Shown: positions 47,907 to 59,039 of the stretch, one piece after another
Position numbering within the stretch: position 1 is the first letter of the stretch
How the letters are laid out: every line of letters begins with the position of its first letter
Assembly: GCA_003415625.1 (NCBI GenBank)
Contig: PYIU01000005.1
Coordinates: 2,361,001-2,425,000 of the forward strand
DNA length: 64,000 bases
From: Aquanectria penicillioides
Lineage: Eukaryota; Ascomycota; Sordariomycetes; Hypocreales; Nectriaceae
Direction of reading: 5' to 3'
Notes under the pieces: model-generated
Seen by the model: only the letters and a program-made list of their open reading frames with translations
Told to the model about the DNA's origin: nothing
Database searches by the model: none
Program-made: the position numbers and the translations under genes

Positions 47907-49621
47907 CATAAAAAAAGGGGGGAAATACTACACACAATAAGGGAAATACAATTCAGCAACGCCAACCAACAAGTGCATGCAGCCTCTGAAGGAACCATTG
48001 TGATGAGTCACAAGGGAAGTCCATCCCTAGGCCGCGTTTATCGTCTCCATTCACGAAAACCCACCCTTATCGCCTCTCCCGCAAGCGTCGACAACAGGAA
48101 ATTGTTCAGCACGCCCGTTCAGCGCCTCAGCCCATCGACACAGAGGCCACGGGCTCGCAGCAGCTGATTAATTAAATCGACCCTCTCCACGCCCCCCGGC
48201 ACCACGGAATCTGTTTGCACGGAGCAAGATACCAACAATGGAACGAATGGAGCGTTGATCCGCTATCATTTGCTTCGAGGACCCCCCCCCCGGGGGGACT
48301 CCACTGGGGGCGAGCACTGGGGGACCATGCAACTATTCTCCACGCAAAGAATATGCTGTCTGTCGTGCTGAGTCTCATCTCACCTCATCCACCTCACGGC
48401 ACTCACCGAGTCATGGAGCGATTTTTCCTATGTTCCAAGGGAGTCATGGAGTGATTTTCTCTTAGATCACGAGCCGATGCACGTCCTTGGCCAGCTGCAA
48501 GCCACAATGGTAAACTAAAGAGAGGGGTTCGTCAGCGTCAGCAGCGCAGCGTGTGTTTATTACTGCTACGAAGCAGCTCCCGGCCGAAAACCGGGCTTCG
48601 GTGCCGACACGGTGCCAGGGTCGGCGCCTGAAGAGTGAAGGTGGCCCACGTGAACTGCGCGCCGCAACAAAGGAGGGCACCCGGAGCACTCCGCATCAAT
48701 AATACGAAGCGACAGAGGGGATTGCGTGCATGCGGACTCCATTGTTGCAATGCATACGGGCACTACATACAGCGTCGATCCACTCCTCATCTGCCGTCTC
48801 ATCTGCGCAGTACCTGCTGTACTTTGTAGATTCCCTCAACACCGACCAAAAGAGCCCATGCTCCTCCTTTCCCTCTCCCTCTCTCTCTCCCTCTCCTTTC
48901 TTCAGGGGGCTAACCGACAAGCAAACGAACAATCTCGTGATCCGGCTCTCTCCCTGACCAGGGCGTCCACCACTATGAACAAGGAGCTTGAAAAGAAGAA
49001 AAAAATTTCAAGAAAAAAATAATCAATGCAATCTCTTCATCAGCATACCCACGTCCAAGACAGGGAACATCACTTTACCGCCCCTTTCCCATGGGCTCGC
49101 TTCCGAATGTGGGTCACTGATTGTCTGGTGTAGGAAAAAAAGAGATGCCATCCACTCGCCGCTCCACCTGGGGTGTCGATACACACACACTATGAGACAG
49201 AGTTGGCCCAGGCCTGGATTAGCTGCCTCCACTTTTGGACACTACCTGCTCCAATCGATAATGTCCGGTGCTGTTCCCGCTAATCATCACGCACTTGCGA
49301 ACCATGAAGTGATGGGCTCAGCATCGGTGCCGCATCGGTCGGGCACGAGGAGGCGTTACCAGGGTCGCTAGTTCCCTTGCTAATCTTTTTCCCCATGGCG
49401 GATTTTTTGTCTTATCAATCCTCGGGGGCCCCAAACGTTGGTCTCTCTGATGTTTGCTGCAATTCATCCCGAATGTGATGTCGTAGGTTTTTTTGGTCCT
49501 TTTTTTCCCATGGCACCTAAAGCTTCATGAGTTGTGATCCCTACAACGACGTCGCCATCGTTTTCAGTCAATCAGTCAGTTAGCCAAAGACAGCCCAATT
49601 CTAGAACACAACAACGACGCC
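47009..49621. other. Intergenic between two divergent MFS genes, no gene seen
   Basis: 2.6 kb. Contains an A29 run (47875-47903), a CT-rich tract near 48868-48900, and short overlapping open frames on both strands without domains. The ends hold promoters for both transporters. Confidence 0.5.
47875..47903. repeat. Homopolymer A29 run
   Basis: Uninterrupted A run of about 29 nt followed by GGCCAT and A7G6. No retroelement body recognised upstream. Confidence 0.85.
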
Positions 49622-51637
49622 ATGTCTGAAGATCTCGAAAAGGGATCAGCGCCGGTTCGCGCCGAGACACACACTTCGTCATCGTCCTATTCTTCCTCAA
49701 CCGACTCCCCTGTCTTAGAACCAATCAAGACAGCCGGTTCGCAACGAAGTCGCCATAGTTTTGCGACTCGCCGCTCTCACGATTCAGATATTTTCGCAGT
49801 CCTAGAACATGCCATCACCCCCGACGTCGAGACCGAAGCCGAGCGCGAGGCCGTGAGCCCATCACCTACACCCGGACAGGAACCAGCATAGCGAGCGCTG
49901 TCTCTCGACCACCAGACTTCGAGGTCATCTTCGAGGAAGGCGACCCAGAGAACCCCAGGAACTGGCCGCTGTGGTACCGCTCGTGGATCACCGTCGCCGT
50001 CTCATATACGACATGGGTCGTTGTCTTGTATAGCACTTGCTACACGACCGCCATTCCTGGCTTGATCAAAGAGTTTGGGTCGACTACGACCATGACAACC
50101 CTAGGTTTGACGACGTATCTTCTCGGTCTGGCCGCAGGAAGTCTCATCGTTGCCCCGATGAGCGAGCTGTATGGCCGCCAACCAGTATACATGATCTGCT
50201 TGGTCATTTGGCTGGTTCTCATTATCCCATGTGGTCTTGCAACCTCGCTAACCGAGATTCTGGTTGTGAGATTTTTCGGGTAAGCGTCACTTGACGTATG
50301 CGCAAAGGAAACTCAATTGGCAGCGTTAACCTTTTTTTCTTCTTTTTTCTAGCGCACTCTTTGGAGCCGCAATGATCTCCAACAGTCCCGGAAGTATTGT
50401 CGATATCGCCAACCCCGAATATCTCGCTCTTGCCATGTCGCTGTGGTCGATCGCGCCGCTCAACGGGCCGTCTCTAGGGCCTATCATCGGAGGATTTGTT
50501 TACCAGTATATGGGGTGGCGATGGGATAACTGGATTCCCTTGATTCTGGGTGGAGTCGGCACCGCCATGATGGCAACTTGCAAGGAGACATATCACCCAG
50601 CTGTTTTGAAGCGCAAGGCTGCACGCATGCGTAAGGAAAATGACGATCCACGATATTGGTGCCAATATGACCAGAAGGTGTCTTCGCTGCATTTGCTCAA
50701 GGTCAACTTGAGCCGACCCTTTATTCTCTTCGCCACAGAGCCCATTTTGTGGTTCATGAATATCTGGTAGGTCAATCTTTGCGTCGATCATGGTGAAATT
50801 TCTCAATTGCCATGGGCCTCATCCGAACCGAATATCATTTTCTAATGCCCTGGCAGGATCTCTCTCATTTATGGCATTTTGTACCTGTGCTTCGTAGCTT
50901 ACCCAATCGTCTTCACCCAGCATCGCGGGTGGGAGCCTGGCATGTCTGGTCTGGCGTTCGTGGGAATCGGCGTCGGAACAATGGTCGCCATCGTCTGTGA
51001 GCCCCTCATGCGGAGGATTATCAATTCTCAACCGCGAGATCCCGAAACTGGCAGGATCCAACCCGAAGCAACCGCTCTTGTCATGGCTGTCGGTTCCATC
51101 CTGACCCCAATCGGTCAGCTCGTCTTCTCATGGACGTGTATCCCCAACACTATCCACTGGGCAATCCCTATCGCTTTTGGCATTCCTTTTGGTTGCGGAA
51201 ACACGCTCAGCTTCATATATGGCGCCAACTACATCGCTGGCACATACACCATCTATGCAGCCAGCGCTTTAGCTGGAAACGCCGTCATCCGAAGCATTTT
51301 CGGTGCCACCCTCCCTTTGGCCGGTCCCAAGATGTACGAGACCATGACTCCCCAGTGGGCTGGCACGCTTCTAGGCCTGCTCGAGGTGGCTATGATTCCG
51401 ATCCCATTTGTCTTCTGGCGATATGGAGCCCAGATCCGAGCGAAGAGCCCGGCAATCCGACAACTGCGCGAAGAGCAGGAAAAGATGGACGCCAAGAGGG
51501 CCAAGTACCAGGAGAGGCAGCAGAGGAAAAAGGCGAGGGCGACAGCAACCGAGGCGCCAGAAATAAAGGAGGGAGTGCTTGGAAAGTCAGCAGATGTTTC
51601 GGAGGAAGAGAAGAGGACAAGTTCTGAAGCGGTTTGA
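49622..51637 (+). CDS. MFS drug:H+ antiporter (DHA1-type) transporter, apparent one-base frameshift in N-terminus
   Basis: Plasma-membrane efflux-type transporter, about 12 TM segments. Exons 49622-50279, 50353-50766 and 50857-51637. The Ser-rich cytosolic N-terminus runs to EREAVS, where the original frame hits a stop at 49889. The +1 frame continues TRTGTSIASAVSRPPDFEV, then ENPRNWPLWYRSWITVAVSY and TM1. One extra C in the C3 run 49858-49860 restores continuity and gives 617 residues with both downstream joins in phase. Family motifs: APMSELYGRQPVYM, SIVDIANPEYLALAMSLWSI, GPIIGGFVYQYMGWRW, and TMTPQWAGTLLGLLEVAMIP near the end. Lys/Arg-rich tail. Substrate not predictable. Confidence 0.88.
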
Positions 51638-52085
51638 CACGCGAGTATTGGGATCTCAGCCCATCATAGTTGGGCTTCTTGTGGCGGATAAGATAGCATT
51701 GGGACCGGCGTGATAAAAGTGCTTTAATGTTAATAAATGATACCACTTGGCTGAAATTTCGGCAATGAAGAAACAGAAAAAGTGAGCTGTTCGGAAATTC
51801 CGCCGTGATGAAGAATCTGTTCCTATTGCCGTCGGAATTCGGAAACGCATAGTCCCTTGTCCGCATGGCCAAATCGAGTAATTGGCACCTGGGGAAGGAT
51901 CTGCGTCAGGTGTCTACCCACGTGAGCTGACGTGGAGTGAGGAAAAAATCCGGGGAAAATAGTGCGACCCCTCAATCTCATCCCGTCGTGGCGCGCACTC
52001 CGCATGCCATCGCGCACAAAAAAAAATCATCACCACACGCAAAAAAAGAATTGCTCAATCCCAATCATGGGGGAATTATAGGAAC
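51638..52085. other. Intergenic, no gene seen
   Basis: 3' flank of the DHA1 transporter and 3' flank of tRNA-Lys. A-rich runs near 52018-52050, read as T runs on the minus strand just past the tRNA 3' end, can serve as its Pol III terminator. Confidence 0.5.
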
Positions 52086-52169
52086 AGCCCGATGCGGGGG
52101 TCGAACCCGCAACCTTGAGATGTGTGTACTCATAAGAGTCTCACGCTCTACCGATTGAGCTAACCGGGC
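52086..52169 (-). tRNA. tRNA-Lys (anticodon CUU) with short intron
   Basis: Minus-strand cloverleaf: acceptor GCCCGGT/ATCGGGC with discriminator T, D arm GCTCAATCGGTAGAGC, anticodon stem TGAGA/TCTCA. Loop CTCTTA carries anticodon CTT; T arm is GCGGG-TTCGACC-CCCGC. About 11 nt (TGAGTACACAC) are inserted one base 3' of the anticodon at the canonical intron position. Total 84 nt, mature about 73 nt. Confidence 0.94.
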
Positions 52170-53092
52170 CTCGAACCGAGGCTTTGCTTGTTGAAGAAAT
52201 CGCTCGTTATTGTGGATTAAGAAGGTGTAGGAGGTGTGTGTGGGGCGATGTCCTATTCACATCACCACGATGTTGTCGTGGTGGATTAGGCCACTATAGA
52301 TGTGGGGGTTTGTAACACACAGCAGGTGAGGTGAATTGGGTACTGATTGGTAATGCGAATACCAATGGCTTTTGCTAGGTAGAATATTGCTTTTGACACT
52401 TGCTTCTTCGGGGTTTGTGAATAATTATCCAAAGTGCTGCTTGCGGAGGTTTGTAGACACGCGTTGAAATTCTAGATATGACACACCTAAGTTCTACTTT
52501 TCAACTCGAGATCATGAGATCAAAAGCTAGGCATGCGATTGAAACTAGAGAAAATCAACCAACGTTTCGGAAATTTCCATAGACCAATCAATGTATCCTA
52601 TAATGGAAAATGAACTACATCTTCCAATACATCGCTACCCAACTCTAGGGTAGGAGAATTTTGGACCAAGTCTAAGCCAAATTGACTTTGCAAAGGATTC
52701 ACGAGAAATTCAAGGTGGAGAAAGACATTGAGTTATAGCAGGCGGTGATTTGTATTTTTTTGGGTTTCTCTACTATCCACCCGTGGACACACGAAACCAT
52801 CATGTGCCCCCCTAAATATCCTCCCCAGTCGTAATCGTCCTGGCCCGTCCCAGCCTTGATTAGGCCATCTTTATGGTGGGTTATGTGAAGTCCAGCCTAT
52901 TCACATCCTGTATTGTCCAACGAGTACACCTGAAGAGGAGACGCAACGCCGCGCGGTCCTTTTGATTGCCATTTCAATCCAGTCTCTTCCCAAATCTCTG
53001 TTACGCCGTCTCCACACAAAAGGGGAGAAACCCAAAAAAGGTATTCCCATCACAGAGGGAAAATGGAATTAGGCATAAAAAACCACACCGTA
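52170..53092. other. Intergenic, no gene seen
   Basis: 5' flank of tRNA-Lys and 3' flank of eIF2A. AT-richer than average, with no open frame of interest. Confidence 0.55.
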
Positions 53093-55207
53093 TTAGTTCT
53101 CTCTCTCCAATTGCTCAAGCTCCTTAAGCACAGCAGTCTTGGTGTTGATTTTTTTAAGCTGGGTATCCTCCAGCTTCTCACCACCAGCCAGGCGCATTTC
53201 GAGGTCCTCGATGGCGCGGACCTTCTTCTGAAGGCTGCGGATCTTCTTGGCGTTGGGGTTCTGGGACGCGTCGGCAGCGGGGCCAGTGGGAGCGTTCTGG
53301 GGAGCGGCAGAGTTGCCGTTTCCGTTTCCGCGGTGCGTGTTGCTGCGGCTGCGGCCGCCATTGTTGCGAGACTGGCTCCTGTGGTGGTTGTTTCCACCAG
53401 GGCCTCCTCGTCGCTCGGGGCTGCGGTCACTGCCAGAACCAGGGCCGTACTCCCGGGGAGGAGGGGCAAGGCTGGCTCCGCCGTTGGGCTCGCCCTGATT
53501 GGTCTTCTTGCTGCGCTTCTTCTTGTTCTTCGCCTTGGACGAGTTTTCATCGCCAATGGGCTCCGCTCCCGGAACAGTCCTCACGGCTGGCGGGGCGGGG
53601 TCAGCAAAGTCGGCTCCGGGGACGGCGCGGCGTGGACGGCCGAAGCCGTTGGGACCAACGTTAGGGGTCCCATTGCTCACGACGTGGGCAGCGCCGCCCT
53701 CATCCTCGCGCTTGAAGTGCAGCGGCGTGGCCAGGCCGCGAGCACCAGGAGGACGGTAAGCCCCAGCCGGCTTGCTGGGAGTCTTGACGGTGCTCAGATA
53801 AGTGGTCGCCGAAGCGTGCGGGGTCGGGATGGGGGTAAGCGGGTCACCGCCAGCAATCGCTTCCACGGCCTGCGGGCGCCAGGTGACGTGGTACAACTCG
53901 ACCATGTCCTCGTTGTACATGATGCTGCCGCCGACGTGCCACAGCTTAACGCCGTTATCCACACGCAGTCTCGGGGAGGTGGTCGCAGTCATGATGTAGC
54001 GGCTGTCAGGGCTCCACTCGCAGACACTTGGGTTCCCGCTCTCGATGGTGGTGATCTTGCGGAAGTCCTTCTCGAGGTCGTAGACGTCAATCTGGCCCGC
54101 GAGGTTACCGAAGCCGGCAACCAGCGCAAATCGTCCGGTGGGCGAGAAAGTGATGGTGTTTCGAGGAGCAAGGGGGAACGAGTGAGTGGCGACGGCCCGG
54201 TGATTGAAGATGGTGGCCTTGGCCGGCATGTAACCGTACACAACTCCAAACTCCTTCGAGTTGGGAGACCACGAGACGTCGTGGATCGGACCCTCCTTGT
54301 CAAGGGCAACGCGGGCATCAAATGCGCCGGTGGTGCTGAGGAGGTACAATGTAGTCTCGCCGTAGTAGCTCTTACCGGAGCGATCGACGTCGGTCTGAGC
54401 AAGGACTAGGATGCTGGAGCCCTGCTTGTTCCATTTCATCTGGACCTTATCGCCCTTGAAGAAAGTCTTCTGGGAGATGGGGTTGTTAAAGAGGGGCACA
54501 TTGAAGACCTTGACGGCAGCGGGTTGACCCTAGATGTAGCGTATTAGCAAAGAGTCGAGGTGGATAGGGTGAAAAAATTGTAGTAAGATGAAAAAAAAAA
54601 GCACAACGGAATTACTAACCTTTCGCTCGGGAACAAATACAGCCACAGCATGATTCTTGCTGCCAGGAGCGAGGGCGTAGCTAGCGGCACCCTCGACTCG
54701 GAGCTTGTTCCATACCTTGACGAGGTCGTGGCTCTCGTGGAACTGAACTTCGTTAGTAACGAGGCGAGCGCAGTACTTCTCGTCAGCCGTGTACTGGAGG
54801 TTCCAACCTCCCTGCTGCTTCTGGACAAAACGGCCCAGTGGTTGCTTGTCAGCGGCAGCAATGCCCTCCTCAACAACGCGCCAAACCTTCAGGTTCTTGG
54901 TCGCATCACCGGCCTCGTCCTTACCTGGGCGCTCCCAGGTGATGACGAAAGTGCCGAGGGGAGAGAAGCCCAGCTCGTAGACGTTGAGGATGGGCAGGGA
55001 GAGGATTAGCTGGCCGGTGGAAGTATCGACGACGCTGACGGCATCGGGAGAGGCCCAGCCGAAGAAGCGGCCACAGGGGGAGTAGGCACAGCACCGAAGG
55101 TTGCCCTCGGGCTTGACGAACCCAGCGAGAGGCTCATAGACGGGCGCGGCGTCAAAGACGCCGATGGTCTTCTGGGTTCGGTAGGCAAACTGCAGCGGAG
55201 ACGCCAT
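53093..55207 (-). CDS. Eukaryotic translation initiation factor 2A (eIF2A)
   Basis: Monomeric initiator-tRNA-binding factor (distinct from eIF2 alpha), cytosolic. Two exons, 55207-54620 and 54529-53093, joined in phase 0; 674 residues. N-terminal WD-like beta-propeller: MASPLQFAYRTQKTIGVFDA, SPCGRFFGWASPDAVSVVDT, GKSYYGETTLYLLS, GPIHDVSWSPNSKEFGVVYG, FALVAGFGNLAGQIDVYDLE, SGNPSVCEWSPDSRYIMTAT and NGVKLWHVGG. The linker carries KTPSKPAGAYRPPGARG, then a basic KNKKKRSKKT stretch, a Gly/Asn/Arg-rich region and a C-terminal coiled coil (KKIRSLQKKVRAIEDLEMRL) ending LEQLEREN. Length is slightly above animal eIF2A. The long open frame on the opposite strand (53063-54409) is a shadow of this GC-rich gene. 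Confidence 0.96.
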
Positions 55208-56864
55208 GGCTAGTCAAAGTCACAGTGTCTCGTGTCTTGCGAGTCTTGTTTGGATCGGGATTCAAATGTTCTTCAGGCAAGGTCGTTTAGGACTTTCTCC
55301 TGGTCTCGTCGACGGGCGCGAAACTTAGGCTCAGACTAACTCGGGTCGAGACCCAAGGGTTGGGTTTTGTCTGTCTGAGTGAGGTTGACAGCGGGTGGCG
55401 AGAAGAAGCGAGCCTCGAAAAAAAAAGGAGGCCGACGATTTCTGCTCAACGGAGAAAGCAATGAGTCGCTTAGATCAAGTCGAGCGCGCTGGAAGGAAGC
55501 GGTCGTCCGGAGTGGTCGTTGTCGGGCGTCGGAGTCGCTCAGCAACAAAGGTTGGTGTGCGGGCAAGCAAGCGGCGCAAAGCGGGAACCAACGTCAACGT
55601 CACGAGGGAACAGTCGACGGAGAATGCGAAGCCGGAGCCTGGACCTGCGAAAGGAGAAGAACGGGAAGAACAGATGCCGGAAGAAAGATGAAAGAAGACG
55701 GCAAGCACCCAGAGGGGGAGGGGGAATTGGCGCGGCAGTGCCGTGATGCTGTGGGCTTGGAGGGAAACAAGAAGAGAGAGGAGGGAACTGGGGGGCTGAT
55801 GTTTTTTTTTTTGCCTTTTTTTCACTTGCTTTGACTGATGCGCACGCGCCACACCTGGCTGGCTGCCTTGTCGCTTCCCCGTCCCGTCCACCGACCACCG
55901 CCGCCGCCGTGCCATAGTCGGGTGTCAACACTAAGGTACCTACCTACCCAACCCAGCGATCGCCTCTGGAACCTCGCTATCGCCCTACCTGACTCAGCTC
56001 CGTAAGCGCCGTAGCCCGCTGAGCCCGCTGAGCCCGCTGCCTTCCACCCACTGCCCAGTGGGAGGACCCGTGCCCGCAGCGAGCGTGACAGCTGGGAGCC
56101 CGCTAAGAGTCGATTGCATGAGCTAGCACAGTAAGGGAGCAAAGGGGGGGCAATGGCACATATCACTGAGAGAGTTTCCGTGGTGGATAAGTGCTCTGAT
56201 TGCATAAACTCGCCTCGCCACAAACGCCGCACGCTGTCTCATTGTGCACAATTCGAGACTGGAGACTGGATCGCACCAAAAAGTAAAGCTAAAAAAAGAA
56301 ATACCCGGAATTTTTAAAACAAAGCACTAGAGAGAAACTTTTCTAATGGTGGTCAAAGGATAAAAACATTGTTACACAGACGAGATCTAGTTTGCGAAGC
56401 GTAACACAGAGGCATTGGGTGCAATACAAGAACATCATGGCATGGTGCAACGCGTGCTCTGTGGCAACGAGAGAATGAAGCTAGGTCCAGGGCACCCATG
56501 AGTGAGCATCTACCTCTCTACCCCTGACCAAAATAATCACAAGTAAATGTTCTGCAAGGATGACAGGCGAATCATGCCCTTTGACTACTTGCCACGACTT
56601 ACACAATTTTCCACGCAGAGAGAATAAAAAAAGACCAAGAGAAAAACCTTGCTCAATGCATCCACAACATCCGTATCAGGGTACAGACGACGCGGCAATC
56701 GGAGTTATGGCCCTCTTGGGCTGTTGGAACCCAAGTACCAACCAAGCCCATCTCCTTTGTTCAATACGATCGAGCCTCTATCAGATTGGCATGTGATTCG
56801 CTGTCCTCGCAGAACATGCCTAAAGAGCGGTGACCTATCTGCCAAATCCCCCAGCGTGTTCATC
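55208..56864. other. Intergenic, no intact gene
   Basis: The left part is the eIF2A 5' UTR/promoter. A 9-bp AGCCCGCTG unit is repeated three times at 56013-56039, and AAGGTACCTA occurs at 55933-55942. Open frames at 55379-55915 overlap on both strands without domains. Confidence 0.5.
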
Positions 56865-57745
56865 TCATGCGCTCGACCATTGCGGGTTGATCCGCCTGGG
56901 GACAGCCTCTAGCCTGAAGCACGCCATAACCCCAACAACTGCAATTGCGAGGGAGGTGCCGAAAGGCCATCTGATACTTGAGCTTCTTAGAGTTGTTGAA
57001 GATGTAACCGCCCGCAATTCCTCCCAGATTACCGAGGCAAATACTGCAATAAGCAATGCCACTGGCTATCTTTGTTCCTCCAGCAAGGTTGTTGGCAGTC
57101 CACGCGTTACCATCTGGGTTAATGGGGTAGTGACCGATGCAAGATAACACGATTACAAAGTGGCACAGGGGGGGTGCTGTCTGTGATTTGTGTAGGTTTT
57201 CCAAACAATATGCCGTACGCCGTAATGGCAATAAGCTGTGGGCCGACAATGAATACATTCGTTCTCCAGGAGAGCCGGTCAGCCAAGCCGGCAGAGATAC
57301 AGGTGCTCACCGCTCCAGGAAAATACGGGGGTATCGTAAGCAGTTGAGCCGTAGAGGAAGAATTGCTCGTCTTTTTTTGTTTTTTTTGTTGATGATTTGG
57401 GCATGGTATCCCTGAGAGCGTTGTTGGGAATCGTGCTGGACCGGTAGATCAATGCTTGCAGATCGACCTGCCAATCATAGCGGACTGCCTACTCACTTTT
57501 TCGGTGCGTTCGCTTATCCTTCTTCCTGGGTTTAGGGCCAACCCGCATTCGTTGTCGAGGATCGAGGAACCTGATCTCATCCGTCTATCGGGGATTAGGA
57601 AATTTGGCGAATCGATAAAGTGGATGGAGCAGATGCCTTCGTATGATGTTGGCGTCAGCCCCGAACTGGCCAGTGCCGTTCACATTCATGATGACAAATC
57701 TGAAAAGACTAGAGATGGCCCCGGCCAACGATATTGCAGATGAAT
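56865..57745 (-). pseudogene. Decayed MFS transporter (Dal5/ACS-like) relic
   Basis: Pieces of one transporter appear in order but in different frames. About 57740-57650: SLAGAISSLFRFVIMNVNGT. About 57650-57480: EGICSIHFIDSPNFLIPDRR. About 57360-57200: SSSTAQLLTIPPYFPGAVST, then LADRLSWRTNVFIVGPQLIA. About 57165-56965: CIGHYPINPDGNAWTANNLA, then GIAYCSICLGNLGGIAGGYI. Finally GTSLAIAVVGVMACFRLEAV down to 56865. Frame changes occur near 57650, in the G7 run 57168-57174, and near 56962, with stop codons between 57480 and 57430. The N-terminal half (TM1-5) was not found upstream. The block order matches the second half of fungal Dal5-type permeases, so this is a truncated, multiply broken copy rather than a gene with introns. 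Confidence 0.8.
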
Positions 57746-59039
57746 GTGGCAAGTTTAGTTCCTAATAAGTTTCCAACGAAGCATCTTGAAATGACGAAGA
57801 TGGTTCTTGGAAGAAACCACCTTGCCCACGTCCATTACTTGAAATGTGATTTGAACCATGAGATTTTATAGATCTAAGATTACAGTAGAGTTTGACATAA
57901 AATGAGCGACTAGTAAGCTACGAGATCTTTGAAGAGACCCATCAAAACCGTTTCGGACCTCCAAATGAAAACAATAACCTCACTGTAACAAGACGACCAC
58001 ACGAGGAGGCATTGAAAAAGGTTTCTTGCCCCCCTTGTGATAAGTGTCATTCCTGTGCGAGAGCGGGGAAAATTTTAAGATGCAATAGCATGGGCTTGGA
58101 ATTTGCTCTTCTGTAAGTTCTGAACGATAGAAACTCGCGTGACTTTCAGACTTGATATCGTCGGGATTATGTGTTTGATGACAATGTCTCAAAGTTGTGG
58201 GCCATGGGGCAAGCTCTCGCGGGGCGTCGGAGTGGGTCATCGGACCCGACCCTTCGGCCCCACAACGAGAAACACTCCGATGCCCGGAACAAGGTTGCCA
58301 AGTTCGACGACATGGTGCTCAATACTTTACCCCAGCATTTGAGTATATTTGATAATAAACTAATTCTAATTAAAAGGAGTGGCTTCGCAGTGCATACTTT
58401 AGTCAACGAATCTGAGCTGGCTGGAGTTTGATTGTGAGATAAGCACTAAGAGGCTGCTCAACAGTAGACCTGCGTACCGCCTGATGCATGAGATAATCGT
58501 TCGTCGCTAATAATTAATGCATGGCGTTGACAGTTCATATTTCCTAGAATATTGCTGAGAATCGAAGGCAGATCCCATGGTCCAATAACGTGAACTGACT
58601 TGGTGTACAAAATATTTCTCCTTGGTGTGTATCCCATCGAACACCTCAAACAGTCATTCAGATACGTTCCTCATAAATAGGCTGATGAGTACTCAATCCA
58701 TTGTACACTAGAGCGCGACACAACTTGTGAAATTAGACCTATATTGTAAGGATATTTTTCTGACACGAAAATACGGCCCAGCAAGTACAAAGTACTTAAG
58801 CTACGGCTAGCCACTCATGGGTCCTTGATTGGGTAGGCGATTATATTCCTAGGTAGTTTTTTGTCAATGCATGACGAATCTAAAAGGTCAATATTATATG
58901 GCCTAGAATTGAATGTTATAGGCTCACGCCACACCTGCAGATAATTGAATAGTTCCGAGTCATTGGCCAATCCGCTAATGCGTCAATGGGGGTAGCTTGC
59001 ATTGCATCCCACAACGTCTATTTCTCCATCTCATGCCTA
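57746..59039. other. AT-richer intergenic region, no gene seen
   Basis: Follows the pseudogene; base composition shifts visibly towards A+T, with many stop codons in all frames. No transposon ends or domains recognised. Confidence 0.5.

Noticed and set aside
49846..49891. Possible intron explaining the DHA1 frame change
   Set aside because: The GTGAGC...CCAG segment is only 34 bp and joins in the wrong phase.
44169..51637. Secondary-metabolite gene cluster around the acetyltransferase and two MFS transporters
   Set aside because: No polyketide synthase, peptide synthetase, terpene cyclase, P450 or pathway regulator nearby.
53063..54409. 448-codon open frame on the plus strand opposite eIF2A
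   Set aside because: It mirrors the GC-rich eIF2A exon, has Val/Leu/Gly-biased composition with no domain, and eIF2A on the minus strand is unambiguous.
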